Shown piece by piece: positions 39,227 through 48,617 of a stretch of DNA of 64,000 nucleotides (within the stretch, counting starts at the first letter, position 1; each line of letters starts with the position of its first letter). The translations under genes were made by a program, and so were the position numbers. A model generated the notes under the pieces. That model had not been told where the DNA came from. It made no database searches and worked only from the letters and a program-made list of their open reading frames with translations. Source of the stretch: Streptomyces hiroshimensis (GTDB taxonomy: Bacteria; Actinomycetota; Actinomycetes; Streptomycetales; Streptomycetaceae); NCBI RefSeq assembly GCF_014650335.1, contig NZ_BMUT01000012.1, positions 1 through 64,000 on the forward strand, written 5' to 3'.

Positions 39227-40347
39227 CGGCGCTTCCCCTGGGGACGGCCGCCGCGGCTGCCGCGGGCGCGGGCGGTGGACTGGCGGGGGCCGACGACGCC
39301 GGTCGCGGCGTCCTCCGTCTCCTCGTCCTCGCCGCCGGGGATCTCATCGCGCGGGTCCTCGGCCGACTCGCCCTTGGCGGCCTGGGCGGCGCGCTTGGCG
39401 CGCACCCGCTTGGCCAGGGCCTTGATCTGCGGGTCGCGCTCCTTGAGGTCGGCGACCAGCGGCGTGGCGATGAAGATCGAGGAGTAGGCACCGGCCGCGA
39501 GGCCGACGAAGAGGGCGAGCGAGATGTCGTTGAGCATGCCCGCGCCGAGGAAGCCGCCGCCGATGAACAGCAGGCCGGCGACCGGCAGCAGCGCGACCAC
39601 CGTGGTGTTGATCGAGCGCACCAGGGTGCCGTTGAGGCTGCGGTTGGCGATCTCGCTGTAGGTGAAGCGGGTCTGCTTCGTGATGTCCTTCGAGCTCTCC
39701 TTCAGGCCGTCGAAGACGACGACGGTGTCGTAGAGGGAGTAACCGAGGATGGTGAGCAGACCGATCACGGTGCCCGGGGTGACCTCGAAGCCGACCAGTG
39801 CGTAGACACCGACGGTGATGGTGAGGTCGTGGATCAGGGCGATCAGGGCGGCGATGGCCATGCGCCACTCGAAGGCGATCGCCAGGTAGATCACCACGAG
39901 GATCATGAAGATGGCCAGGCCGGTCCACGCCTTGTCGGCGATCTGGTCGCCCCAGCTCGGGCCCACGATGTCGGTGTTGACCTTGTCCGTGGAGACGCCG
40001 AGCTTCTTGGCCAGGGCGTCCTGGGTGACGCGCGACTTCTCGGTGGTGAGGTCGCTGACCTGGATGCGCAGCGGGCCGTTGCCGAGCTTCTGGACGATCG
40101 CGGTGTGGCCGGAGGACTCCTCCGCCGTCCGGCGGATCTCTTCCGCCGAGACCGAGGTCTTGGGCGTGGTGAAGACCGCGCCGCCGGAGAACTCGATGCC
40201 GAAGTTCAGGCCCCGCACCGCAAGGCCCACGATGGCCGTGATGGTGATGAGGATCGAGATGCCGTACCAGATCTTCCGCTTGCCCACGAAGTCGTAGCCG
40301 ACCTCGCCGCGGTAGAGCCGGGCGCCGAGATTTCCGAGCTTGGACAT
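39223..40347 (-). CDS. secF: Protein translocase subunit SecF
   Basis: This 374-residue subunit forms the SecDF complex, which uses the proton gradient to pull secreted proteins outward. It has six transmembrane helices with one after residue 25, GLNFGIEFSGGAVF in the first periplasmic segment, and the GYSLYDTVVVFDGLKE motif between helices. The carboxy tail is charged and ends in an Arg/Gly-rich stretch. It lies one base after secD. Confidence 0.95.
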   Translation of the reverse strand: MSKLGNLGARLYRGEVGYDFVGKRKIWYGISILITITAIVGLAVRGLNFGIEFSGGAVFTTPKTSVSAEEIRRTAEESSGHTAIVQKLGNGPLRIQVSDLTTEKSRVTQDALAKKLGVSTDKVNTDIVGPSWGDQIADKAWTGLAIFMILVVIYLAIAFEWRMAIAALIALIHDLTITVGVYALVGFEVTPGTVIGLLTILGYSLYDTVVVFDGLKESSKDITKQTRFTYSEIANRSLNGTLVRSINTTVVALLPVAGLLFIGGGFLGAGMLNDISLALFVGLAAGAYSSIFIATPLVADLKERDPQIKALAKRVRAKRAAQAAKGESAEDPRDEIPGGEDEETEDAATGVVGPRQSTARARGSRGGRPQGKRR

Positions 40348-40348
40348 C

Positions 40349-42184
40349 TCACGCCTCCTTGGGGTCGACGGGGGCGGAGGGGCGGCGGCGGGAGGCCCGC
40401 AGCGGCGGCTTGACGCCGAGGCGCTTGGGGTCGAGCCCGGACCACGGATGGCCGCTGGCGAAGAACTTGCGCCGGGCGAGGAGCGTCATCAGCGGCTTGG
40501 TGAAGAAGAAGACCACGACGACGTCGAGGAGCGTGGTCAGGCCGAGCGTGAACGCGAAGCCCTGCACCTTGCCGACGGTGACGATGAAGAGCACCGCGGC
40601 GGCCAGGAAGGACACGAAGTCGGAGACCAGGATCGTGCGGCGGGCGCGCGGCCAGCCCCGCTCGACGGCCGGGCGCAGGGTGCGGCCCTCGCGGATCTCG
40701 TCGCGGATGCGCTCGAAGTAGACGATGAAGGAGTCGGCGGTGATGCCGATCGCGACGATCGCACCGCAGACGGCCGGCAGGTTCAGCGCGAAGCCGATGG
40801 CCTGGCCGAGCAGCACCATGATCGTGTACGTGAGGATCGCCGAGGCCAGGAGGCTGGCGAGGGCGACGAGCGCGAGACCGCGGTAGTACGCGACCAGGTA
40901 GATGATCACCAGGACGAGGCCGATGGCGCCGGCGAGCAGACCGGCGCGCAGCTGCTCACCGCCGAGCGCGGCGGTGACCGTCTGCTCGGTGACGACGTCG
41001 AAGGACAGCGGCAGGGCGCCGTAGGACAGCACGTTGGCGAGGTCCTGGGCGCTGGTCTGGGTGAAGCCGCCGGAGATCTCTGCCTGGCCGCCCGTGATCG
41101 AGGTGGAGACGGAGGGGTCGGAGACGACCTCGCCGTCCAGGACGATCGCGAACTGGTTCTGCGGGGACTGCTTGCTCGCGAGCTGACCGGTGACGTCGGC
41201 GAACTTCTTGGAGCCGGTGGAGTCGAACTTCAGCTGGACGAGCCAGCCGCGGCCCTGCTGGCTGTCGAAGACGGCGCTGGCGCCGGTGACGTTGGTGCCC
41301 TCGACGGACACCGGGCCGAGGATCTCCTTGGCCGAGCCGTCCTTCTTGCACGCGACGATGACGTCGGTGGGCTTGGCGCCCGCAGCGGCCTCGTTGGCCT
41401 TGGCACGGCCCTCGGGGGTCGTGCAGTCCAGGGCGTCGAGCTTCTTCTGCAGCGCGGCGACGTCGGCCGGGGAGGGCGTGGGCTCCTTGGACTTGTCGTC
41501 CTTGGCCTTGTCGTCCTTCTTGCCGTCGTCCTTCTTCTCGTCCTTCGCCTTGTCGTCCTTGGCGACGGCCGAGGCGGACGGGGTGGCGTCGGCCTTCACG
41601 GCGTCGGTGACGGGGCGGCCCTGCTGGCGCGGGCTCGCGCTGGCACCCGCGGAGGGGCTCGCCGCGGCCGAGGAGGAGGCGGAAGGCGTGCCGGACGGCT
41701 TGGTCTTGCCGTCCTTGTCCTTTTCCTTGTCCTTGCCGGGGGACGAGGCGTTGGGGGTGGGCTCGGTCTTGGCACCGGGGGCCATCGACAGCACGGGGCG
41801 GAAGCCGAGCTTGGCGGTGGTTCCGACCTGCTGGCGGGCCTGCTTCGCGTTCGTCCCCTTGGGGATGTTCACGATGATGTGATTGTCGCCCTGCGTCTGG
41901 ACCTCGGACTCGGTGACGCCGAGACCGTTGACACGCCGCTCGATGATGCCGACCGCGGTGTTCATATTGGTCGGGTTGATCGCATTGGGCTTGCCGGGCT
42001 CGTTCTTGGCCTCCAGCGTGAAGCTGGTGCCGCCCGCGAGGTCGATGCCCAGCCGCGGCGTGGTGCGCCCGGAGGCGAACATCCCCCCGGTGAGCGCCAC
42101 CATGGCGATCAGGATCAGGGCCAGGACCCGGCCCGGCCTGCCCTGGCCGCCCGGGGACCTGCGGCCCTTCTTCGGTGCTGCCAC
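40349..42184 (-). CDS. secD: Protein translocase subunit SecD with a Lys/Asp/Ser/Ala-rich insert
   Basis: This 611-residue SecDF subunit has a first transmembrane helix (about 19-36), RLGIDLAGGTSFTLEA, the P1 domain, and five further helices after about residue 420 with IAIGITADSFIVYFERIRDE. Residues 135-240 form a low-complexity insert (KDKEKDKDGK, AKDDKAKDEK) inside the extracytoplasmic domain, which would be a long flexible loop outside the membrane. Start ATG at 42184. Confidence 0.95.
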   Translation of the reverse strand: MAAPKKGRRSPGGQGRPGRVLALILIAMVALTGGMFASGRTTPRLGIDLAGGTSFTLEAKNEPGKPNAINPTNMNTAVGIIERRVNGLGVTESEVQTQGDNHIIVNIPKGTNAKQARQQVGTTAKLGFRPVLSMAPGAKTEPTPNASSPGKDKEKDKDGKTKPSGTPSASSSAAASPSAGASASPRQQGRPVTDAVKADATPSASAVAKDDKAKDEKKDDGKKDDKAKDDKSKEPTPSPADVAALQKKLDALDCTTPEGRAKANEAAAGAKPTDVIVACKKDGSAKEILGPVSVEGTNVTGASAVFDSQQGRGWLVQLKFDSTGSKKFADVTGQLASKQSPQNQFAIVLDGEVVSDPSVSTSITGGQAEISGGFTQTSAQDLANVLSYGALPLSFDVVTEQTVTAALGGEQLRAGLLAGAIGLVLVIIYLVAYYRGLALVALASLLASAILTYTIMVLLGQAIGFALNLPAVCGAIVAIGITADSFIVYFERIRDEIREGRTLRPAVERGWPRARRTILVSDFVSFLAAAVLFIVTVGKVQGFAFTLGLTTLLDVVVVFFFTKPLMTLLARRKFFASGHPWSGLDPKRLGVKPPLRASRRRPSAPVDPKEA

Positions 42185-42284
42185 CTTGTCGTTTCTCCCT
42201 GTCCAACCGCCCGGTGCCCGTGCGTTCGCCGGGCGGCCACGAATGTTGTGGGGACCTGCCCCCCGCCGGAGCCTAGACCGTCAG

Positions 42285-42324
42285 GGAACCGCGGCGCACT
42301 GCCCCAGCAGTGCTCCGCGGTTCC
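42285..42324 (-). terminator. Hairpin between yajC and secD
   Basis: Arms GGAACCGCGG plus GCACTGC (42285-42302) pair with GCAGTGC and CCGCGGTTCC (42307-42324) with one mismatch and a 4-base loop. It lies 8 bases past the yajC stop and may limit readthrough to secD. Confidence 0.8.
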
Positions 42325-42332
42325 TCGAAGGG

Positions 42333-42848
42333 CTACTTCGCGTCGGCGTCGCCGTCCTGCTTGCCGTCCCGCTTGGCGTCCTTGACATCCTTGGCGTCCG
42401 GCTCGGCGTCCTTGGACTCCGGCTCGGCGGCCTTCTCGGCCTCGGGGGCGGCGGCCTCCGCGGCCTCGCCCTTGCCCAGGTCGATCTTCTTGTCGGCCGG
42501 GGCCTCGGCCTCGGTCAGCGACGAGGCGTCGTCCGGGACGACAGGGGTCTCGGACTCGTCCGGCTCGATCCCGTGAACGATGCGGTTGTACTCGGCGTCC
42601 TCCAGGACGGCGCCGATGGCGTTCTTCGCGTAGATCGCGTGAACACCCGGGGCCACCTCGAGGAGGACCGTGTCGTCGCTGACCTCCTTGACGGTGGCGT
42701 ACATGCCGCCGATCGTCCGCACACCGGTGCCCGGGTGCATCTGGTCGCGCATCTGCGCCGCCTGGCGCTGCTTGTTCTTGGCCGATCGCGTCATCAGGAA
42801 CATGGCCCCGATGAGCACGATGAACGGCAGGAGAGTCACGATATTCAC
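42333..42848 (-). CDS. yajC: Sec translocase accessory subunit YajC
   Basis: This 171-residue protein starts with a single transmembrane helix (NIVTLLPFIVLIGAMFLM) and a YajC core (PGTGVRTIGGMYATVKEV). The tail after residue 105 is Glu/Lys/Ala/Asp-rich and longer than in E. coli YajC. It precedes secD-secF, as in most bacteria. Start GTG at 42848. Confidence 0.93.
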   Translation of the reverse strand: MNIVTLLPFIVLIGAMFLMTRSAKNKQRQAAQMRDQMHPGTGVRTIGGMYATVKEVSDDTVLLEVAPGVHAIYAKNAIGAVLEDAEYNRIVHGIEPDESETPVVPDDASSLTEAEAPADKKIDLGKGEAAEAAAPEAEKAAEPESKDAEPDAKDVKDAKRDGKQDGDADAK

Positions 42849-43009
42849 GGGACGGGGTTTCCTTCACACGACCGCGGGGGTGCGGCCTTCTACGGGGGTG
42901 GTATGCCGCGCCGGTACGGACGGCATCGGCGGAGTCTAAGCGAGTCCGCGCCTATGGAACAACGCCCAGCATGGCACCGTGGTTCCTGACCCGACCAGCC
43001 CCCGCGCCG

Positions 43010-44098
43010 TCACCCGCCGAAGAGGCCCTGCTGGGGAGGGGTGCCCGCCCGGCCCGCCGTTCCGGCATCGTTGACGAGGCCGAGGTGCTCCCACGCGGCC
43101 GGGGTGGCGATGCGCCCCCTGGGCGTACGGGCCAGCAGCCCCTCCCGGACGAGGAACGGCTCGGCGACCTCCTCGACCGTCTCGCGCTCCTCGCCGACGG
43201 CCACGGCCAGGGTGGACAGACCCACCGGGCCGCCGCCGAAGAGCTTGAGGAGGGCGGTCAGGACGGCGCGGTCCAGGCGGTCGAGGCCGCGGGCGTCGAC
43301 CTCGTAGACGTCGAGGGCCTGGGCGGCGATCTCGCGGGTGATCACGCCGTCGGCCTTGACCTGGGCGTAGTCGCGGACGCGCCGCAGCAGGCGGTTGGCG
43401 ATACGGGGGGTGCCGCGGGAGCGGCCGGCGATCTCGGCGGCGCCCTGGTCCTCTATCTCCACGTCCAGCAGCCGGGCCGAGCGGTGCACCACCCGCTGCA
43501 GCTCGGCGGGGGCGTAGAACTCCATGTGCCCGGTGAAGCCGAAGCGGTCGCGCAGCGGGGGCGGGAGCAGGCCGGCCCGGGTGGTGGCGCCGACGAGGGT
43601 GAAGGGCGGCAGCTCCAGGGGGATGGCGGTGGCGCCGGGGCCCTTGCCGACGATCACGTCGACGCGGAAGTCCTCCATGGCCATGTAGAGCATCTCCTCG
43701 GCGGGCCGCGACATGCGGTGGATCTCGTCGAGGAAGAGGACCTCTCCCTCGGTGAGGGAGGAGAGGATCGCGGCGAGGTCGCCGGCGTGCTGGATGGCGG
43801 GGCCGGAGGTGATGCGGATGGGGGCGCCCATCTCGGCCGCGATGATCATCGAGAGGGTGGTCTTGCCGAGGCCGGGGGCTCCGGAGAGCAGCACGTGGTC
43901 GGCGGTGGCGCCGCGGGCGCGGGCGGCCTTGAGGACGAGGTCGAGCTGCTCGCGCACACGCTCCTGGCCGACGAACTCGCCGAGGTCCTTGGGGCGCAGA
44001 GCGGCCTCGACGGCCCGGTCCTCGCCGTCGGCGGCGGTGGCGACGAGGCGGTCGCCTGCGGGGGGCTCCGCGTATGCGGATTCGTCGTCCCAGTTCAC
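43010..44098 (-). CDS. ruvB: Holliday junction branch migration helicase RuvB
   Basis: This 362-residue AAA+ motor has Walker A GAPGLGKTT, Walker B LFLDEIHRM, GATTRAGLLPPPLRDRFG with the Arg finger region, and a winged-helix carboxy end (TPRGRIATPAAWEHLG). Start GTG at 44098, 67 bases after ruvA. It moves Holliday junctions with RuvA. The 161-base gap before yajC shows no strong structure. Confidence 0.97.
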   Translation of the reverse strand: MNWDDESAYAEPPAGDRLVATAADGEDRAVEAALRPKDLGEFVGQERVREQLDLVLKAARARGATADHVLLSGAPGLGKTTLSMIIAAEMGAPIRITSGPAIQHAGDLAAILSSLTEGEVLFLDEIHRMSRPAEEMLYMAMEDFRVDVIVGKGPGATAIPLELPPFTLVGATTRAGLLPPPLRDRFGFTGHMEFYAPAELQRVVHRSARLLDVEIEDQGAAEIAGRSRGTPRIANRLLRRVRDYAQVKADGVITREIAAQALDVYEVDARGLDRLDRAVLTALLKLFGGGPVGLSTLAVAVGEERETVEEVAEPFLVREGLLARTPRGRIATPAAWEHLGLVNDAGTAGRAGTPPQQGLFGG

Positions 44099-44165
44099 GG
44101 GTTGAACCTCACGGTCGAATGCTTGGTGGCTTTGCGGGCAGGCGTTCCGCCGGTGCGGCCCCTGC

Positions 44166-44783
44166 TCATCGCGCCCGGTTCAGCGTCTGCAGCGCGGCCC
44201 GGAGCAGCTGGCCCACCTGCGGCTGGCCGCCGTCGGCGAGGACGGCCTCCGCCTTGGGCGCCACCGCCTCCACCGCCTCGTCCGCCTCGCGGGCGGCGTA
44301 GCCCAGGCCGACGAGCGCGGCCTGCAGCTGATCGCGCCAGCCTGCGGCGGCGGGGGCGGCGGCCGGCGCGGCGGAGCCGACGGGCTTGCCGAGCCGGTCC
44401 TTCAGCTCCAGCAGCAGCTTCTGCGCGCCCTTCTTGCCGATGCCGGGCACGGCGGTGAGGGCCTTCTCGTCGCCGGAGGCGAAGGCGCGCCGCAGGGCGT
44501 CGGGGCTGTGCACGGCGAGCATGGCCTGGGCGAGGCGGGGACCGACGCCGCTGGCGGTCTGCAGCAGCTCGAAGGTCTGGCGCTCGTCGTCGTCGGCGAA
44601 GCCGTAGAGGGTCAGGGAGTCCTCGCGGACGACAAGGGACGTGGCGAGGCGGGCCTGCTGGCCGATGCGCAGGCCCGAGAGGGTGTTGGGCGTGCACTGG
44701 ACGGCCATGCCGATCCCGCCGACCTCGACGACCGCGGTGTCGGGGGCGAGGGCGGCGACGGGGCCGGAGACGAAGGCGATCAT
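44166..44783 (-). CDS. ruvA: Holliday junction DNA-binding protein RuvA
   Basis: This 205-residue protein binds four-way DNA junctions and recruits RuvB. The amino OB domain begins MIAFVSGPVAALAPDTAVVEV, two helix-hairpin-helix motifs follow (SGVGPRLAQAML and PGIGKKGAQKLLLEL), and the carboxy RuvB-binding domain ends the protein. The ATG at 44783 overlaps the ruvC stop by 4 bases. Confidence 0.96.
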   Translation of the reverse strand: MIAFVSGPVAALAPDTAVVEVGGIGMAVQCTPNTLSGLRIGQQARLATSLVVREDSLTLYGFADDDERQTFELLQTASGVGPRLAQAMLAVHSPDALRRAFASGDEKALTAVPGIGKKGAQKLLLELKDRLGKPVGSAAPAAAPAAAGWRDQLQAALVGLGYAAREADEAVEAVAPKAEAVLADGGQPQVGQLLRAALQTLNRAR

Positions 44784-45331
44784 CGGGTGCCCTTCGGGAG
44801 GCGGACGGGTGCGGTGGTGCGGCGCTGGGCGGCGGCGAGCTGCTGCAGGCGGCCGGCCGCCGGGGCGCGCCAGATGTGGCAGATGGCCAGGGCGAGGGCA
44901 TCGGCGGCATCGGCCGGCTTCGGCGGTGCGTCGAGCCGCAGGAGGCGGGTGACCATGGCGCCGACCTGGGCCTTGTCCGCCCGGCCGGAGCCGGTGACGG
45001 CGGCCTTGACCTCGCTGGGGGTGTGCAGGGCGACGGGCAGGCCGCGGCGGGCGGCACACAGCATGGCGACGGCGCTGGCCTGGGCGGTGCCCATGACCGT
45101 GCTGACGTTGTGCTGGCTGAAGACGCGCTCCACGGCGACGAATTCGGGCCGGTGCTCGTCGAGCCACTGCTCGATGCCGCGCTCTATGAGGACGAGGCGG
45201 TCGGCGGTCTCGGCCTCGGCGGGGGTGCGCACGACGCCCACGCCGAGCATGCGCAGCGGGCGGCCCGCCGTGCCCTCGACCACGCCGACGCCACAGCGTG
45301 TCAGCCCCGGGTCCACACCCAGCACGCGCAT
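44780..45331 (-). CDS. ruvC: Crossover junction endodeoxyribonuclease RuvC
   Basis: This 183-residue RNase H-fold resolvase cuts Holliday junctions. The first catalytic Asp is in GVDPGLTRCG, the Glu in AVERVFSQHNV, and the last Asp pair in DAADALALAICH. The ATG at 45331 is preferred over an in-frame codon 21 bases upstream because GGGAGGG is well placed and homologues begin MRVLGVDPG. Confidence 0.96.
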   Translation of the reverse strand: MRVLGVDPGLTRCGVGVVEGTAGRPLRMLGVGVVRTPAEAETADRLVLIERGIEQWLDEHRPEFVAVERVFSQHNVSTVMGTAQASAVAMLCAARRGLPVALHTPSEVKAAVTGSGRADKAQVGAMVTRLLRLDAPPKPADAADALALAICHIWRAPAAGRLQQLAAAQRRTTAPVRLPKGTR

Positions 45332-45385
45332 CGCGCCCTCCCTTTCGATCACCTGCGCGCAGGCTATCGGTTGGCACTGACAACG

Positions 45386-45425
45386 CGACGGGCCGACGGG
45401 AGGGTGTCCTCCCGCCGGCCCGTCG
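45386..45425 (-). terminator. Terminator after yebC
   Basis: An 18-base stem with one mismatch (45386-45403 and 45408-45425, CGACGGGCCGACGGGAGG) and a GTGT loop lies 12 bases past the yebC stop, ahead of ruvC. Confidence 0.85.
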
Positions 45426-45437
45426 GACGCGGCTGCG

Positions 45438-46190
45438 TCAGGCGTCGACCTTCTCCATGACGTCGTCGGAGACGTCGAAGTTGGCGAAGACGTTCTGGAC
45501 GTCGTCGCTGTCCTCGAGCGCGTCGATCAGCTTGAAGATCTTGCGCGCGCCCTCCTCGTCGAGCTCCACCTGCATGGTGGGGACGAAGTTGGCCTCGGCG
45601 GAGTCGTAGTCGATGCCCGCCTCCTGGAGCGCGGTGCGGACCGCGACCAGGTCGGTGGCCTCGCTGATGACCTCGAAGTTCTCACCGAGGTCGTTGACCT
45701 CCTCGGCGCCGGCGTCCAGGACCGCGCCCAGGACGTCGTCCTCGGTCAGCTCACCCTTGGGGACGATGATGACGCCCTTGCGGTTGAACAGGTAGGACAC
45801 CGAGCCCGGGTCGGCCATGGAGCCGCCGTTGCGGGTCATGGCGACGCGCACGTCGGAGGCGGCGCGGTTGCGGTTGTCGGTGAGGCACTCGATGAGGACC
45901 GCGACACCGTTCGGGCCGTAGCCCTCGTACATGATGGTCTCGTAGTCGGCGCCGCCCGCCTCAAGGCCACCGCCGCGCTTGACCGCGGAGTCGATGTTCT
46001 TGTTCGGCACCGACTGCTTCTTCGCCTTCTGGATGGCGTCGTAGAGCGTCGGGTTGCCCTCGATGTCGACGCCGCCCATGCGGGCCGCGACCTCGATGTT
46101 CTTGATGAGCTTCGCGAAGAGCTTGCCGCGCTTGGCGTCGATCACGGCCTTCTTGTGCTTCGTCGTAGCCCATTTAGAGTGGCCGGACAT
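45438..46190 (-). CDS. yebC: YebC/PmpR family protein
   Basis: This 250-residue protein belongs to the YebC/TACO1 family, described as a transcription regulator and, more recently, a translation factor for proline-rich stretches. It begins MSGHSKWATTKHKKAVIDAK and contains the three-domain pattern with YEGYGPNGVAVLIECLTDN. ATG at 46190; an open frame extending 31 codons upstream lacks family similarity. It precedes ruvCAB, the usual neighbourhood. Confidence 0.93.
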   Translation of the reverse strand: MSGHSKWATTKHKKAVIDAKRGKLFAKLIKNIEVAARMGGVDIEGNPTLYDAIQKAKKQSVPNKNIDSAVKRGGGLEAGGADYETIMYEGYGPNGVAVLIECLTDNRNRAASDVRVAMTRNGGSMADPGSVSYLFNRKGVIIVPKGELTEDDVLGAVLDAGAEEVNDLGENFEVISEATDLVAVRTALQEAGIDYDSAEANFVPTMQVELDEEGARKIFKLIDALEDSDDVQNVFANFDVSDDVMEKVDA

Positions 46191-46254
46191 CCGCCTGTCT
46201 CCTTCGCGTAACCAAATTCTGAGAACGAACGACTGAGATCCTACCGGGGCCGGG

Positions 46255-46854
46255 CTACTGGGCTGCGCGCACCATGTCCACAAAGTAGGCGTGGACGCGG
46301 TGATCGCCGGTGAGCTCGGGGTGGAAGGACGTCGCCAGCACGTTGCCCTGGCGCACGGCGACGGTGTGGCCGTCGTAGGTGGCGACGACCTCGGCCGCGG
46401 CGCCGACGGACTCGACCCAGGGGGCGCGGATGAAGACGCCCTCGACGGGGCCGCCCTCGATGCCCGCCATCTCGACGGACGCCTCGAAGGACTCGTTCTG
46501 CCGGCCGAAGGCGTTGCGGCGGACGATCATGTCTATGCCGCCGAGCGTCTCCTGGTCCTCGCGCCCGTCCAGCAGCTTGTCGGCGAGCATGATCATGCCG
46601 GCGCAGGTGCCGTAGACGGGCATCCCGGCCCGGACGCGCTCGCGCAGCGGCTCCAGCATCCCGAAGACGACGGCGAGCTTGGACATGGTGGTGGACTCGC
46701 CGCCGGGTATCACCAGGCCGTCGACCTCGGCGAGCTCCTCGGGGCGGCGGACCGGGCGGGCGAGCGCATCGGCGGCGGCGAGGGCTATGAGGTGCTCACG
46801 GACGTCGCCCTGCAGGGCGAGGACGCCGACGGTGGGGGTGGAGAGCGGGGACAC
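46255..46854 (-). CDS. pdxT: Pyridoxal 5'-phosphate synthase glutaminase subunit
   Basis: This 199-residue class I glutaminase supplies ammonia to PdxS. The nucleophile Cys is in YGTCAGMI, the partner His/Glu in SFHPELTGD, and PGGESTTM marks the family. GTG start at 46854. It follows pdxS after 104 bases. Confidence 0.96.
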   Translation of the reverse strand: MSPLSTPTVGVLALQGDVREHLIALAAADALARPVRRPEELAEVDGLVIPGGESTTMSKLAVVFGMLEPLRERVRAGMPVYGTCAGMIMLADKLLDGREDQETLGGIDMIVRRNAFGRQNESFEASVEMAGIEGGPVEGVFIRAPWVESVGAAAEVVATYDGHTVAVRQGNVLATSFHPELTGDHRVHAYFVDMVRAAQ

Positions 46855-46958
46855 GGGGCACTACCTCTCGGACGAACGACGACCGGCGGGCGGCCCGCGC
46901 AATGCTGCGGACCGCCCGGCCGGGAAGAACTGCGGGAAGAACTGCGGGAACTACCGCG

Positions 46959-47873
46959 TCACCAGCCGCGGTTGGCGTAGCGCTGCTCCTCGGGCAGGGT
47001 GTCGCAGTTGATGCCGACCATGGCCTCGCCCAGGTTGCGGGAGGCGTCCGCGATGACCTTCGGGTCGTCGTAGAAGGTGGTGGCCTTCACGATGGCGGCG
47101 GCGCGCTTGGCCGGGTCGCCGGACTTGAAGATGCCGGAGCCGACGAAGACGCCCTCGGCACCGAGCTGGCGCATCAGCGCGGCGTCGGCCGGGGTGGCCA
47201 CGCCGCCCGCGGAGAAGAGGACGACCGGCAGCTTGCCGAGCTCGGAGACCTCCTTGACGAGCTCGTACGGGGCGCGCAGCTCCTTGGCGGCGGCGTACAG
47301 CTCGTTGTTGTCGAAGCCGCGCAGCTTGGCGATCTCGTTCTTGATCTGGCGCAGGTGGCGCACGGCCTCCACGACGTTGCCGGTGCCGGCCTCGCCCTTG
47401 GAGCGGATCATGGCCGCGCCCTCGGCGATGCGGCGCAGGGCCTCGCCCAGGTTGGTGGCACCGCAGACGAAGGGGGTGGTGAAGGCCCACTTGTCGGAGT
47501 GGTTGACCTCGTCGGCCGGGGTGAGGACCTCGGACTCGTCGATGTAGTCGACACCGAGCGACTGCAGGACCTGGGCCTCGACGAAGTGGCCGATGCGGGA
47601 CTTGGCCATGACGGGGATGGAGACGGCCCCGATGATCTCCTCGATCATGTTGGGGTCGGACATCCGGGCCACGCCGCCGTCCTTGCGGATGTCGGCCGGA
47701 ACCCGCTCGAGGGCCATGACCGCGACCGCGCCCGCGTCCTCGGCGATCTTCGCCTGCTCGGCGTTGACGACGTCCATGATCACGCCGCCCTTGAGCTGCT
47801 CGGCCATGCCGCGCTTGACGCGGGCCGTACCGGTCTCAGGGGTGGTGGACGTGCTGGGGACCGTGCTGGACAC
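46959..47873 (-). CDS. pdxS: Pyridoxal 5'-phosphate synthase subunit PdxS
   Basis: This 304-residue (beta/alpha)8 enzyme makes PLP directly from ribose 5-phosphate, glyceraldehyde 3-phosphate and ammonia. It shows VKRGMAEQLKGGVIMDV, RIGHFVEAQVLQSLGVDYID and LPVVLFSAGGVATPADAA. The first 17 residues are a Ser/Thr-rich leader. Start at 47873. Confidence 0.97.
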   Translation of the reverse strand: MSSTVPSTSTTPETGTARVKRGMAEQLKGGVIMDVVNAEQAKIAEDAGAVAVMALERVPADIRKDGGVARMSDPNMIEEIIGAVSIPVMAKSRIGHFVEAQVLQSLGVDYIDESEVLTPADEVNHSDKWAFTTPFVCGATNLGEALRRIAEGAAMIRSKGEAGTGNVVEAVRHLRQIKNEIAKLRGFDNNELYAAAKELRAPYELVKEVSELGKLPVVLFSAGGVATPADAALMRQLGAEGVFVGSGIFKSGDPAKRAAAIVKATTFYDDPKVIADASRNLGEAMVGINCDTLPEEQRYANRGW

Positions 47874-48034
47874 GTTGTGACCTCACTAATCAAGGGCGGT
47901 GATGCTGCGCCCCTCATACAACCGATCCCGCTTTCCCCGGAAAAAGAGCCAATTCGAGGCCGGTGGCTTGTCCGGGGTGTCCGCAGAGGTCCGGGGATCT
48001 TCCGGAAACCTCCGCGATGAGGCCTCCCCAGGGG

Positions 48035-48577
48035 TCAGGGGCCCGTCCGCGCCTCCAGGACGGCGGGCGGTTCGTCGTCCATTTCGAAGGCCATCGGGAA
48101 GGGCGCGTGGCCCGCGAGCCGGAACCAGCGCACCACGCGGTGCTTGCGCACGGCGCGGGCGGCGCGGACCGCGTCGTTGTGGAAGCGGCGGGCCATCGGC
48201 ACCCGCCGGACCGCCTCGGACAGCTCGGTCAGGGACTCCTCGCCCCCGGGAGCCTCCCGGACGGCCTCGACCTGCGGCACCTCCGCGAAGACCGCCCGCA
48301 GGGCCTGGCTCAGCTCGCTCTCGGCGACCTCGCGGTGCTCCTCCTCGGCCTGCCGTGCGGCGTGGGCGGCCTGGTAGAGCACGATCGACGCGGCCGGATC
48401 GAGGACTCCCGCCGTGCCCAGCTCCTGGGCGACCGAGGCACGGCGCAGCAGCTGGGCGTCCAGCGCGGCGCGGGCGGCGTCGATACGGCTGTGCAGGCGG
48501 TCCAGCCGGCCCGCCGTCCAGCTCAGATAGACGCCGATGACGACCAGGGCGGCGACGATCCAGATCAATGTGGTCAC
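48035..48577 (-). CDS. LemA-like membrane protein
   Basis: This 180-residue protein has an amino-terminal transmembrane helix (TTLIWIVAALVVIGVYLSW) and a helical cytosolic region. RLDRLHSRIDAARAALDAQL and the late RRFHNDAVRAARA-to-FPMAFEM segment resemble the LemA pattern (R-NDAV...FP). Function unknown. GTG start at 48577 without a strong ribosome site. It is divergent from the VC0807-type gene. The 161-base gap to pdxS holds only an imperfect hairpin. Confidence 0.6.
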   Translation of the reverse strand: MTTLIWIVAALVVIGVYLSWTAGRLDRLHSRIDAARAALDAQLLRRASVAQELGTAGVLDPAASIVLYQAAHAARQAEEEHREVAESELSQALRAVFAEVPQVEAVREAPGGEESLTELSEAVRRVPMARRFHNDAVRAARAVRKHRVVRWFRLAGHAPFPMAFEMDDEPPAVLEARTGP

Positions 48578-48617
48578 GCCGGGCCACGTTACCGCTCGCC
48601 CGGGCGGCCCGGGGCTG

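Noticed and set aside
47972..48015. Terminator after pdxS region
   Set aside because: The AGGT/CCGG repeats pair only imperfectly and lie upstream of pdxS on minus, past the LemA-like stop by little.
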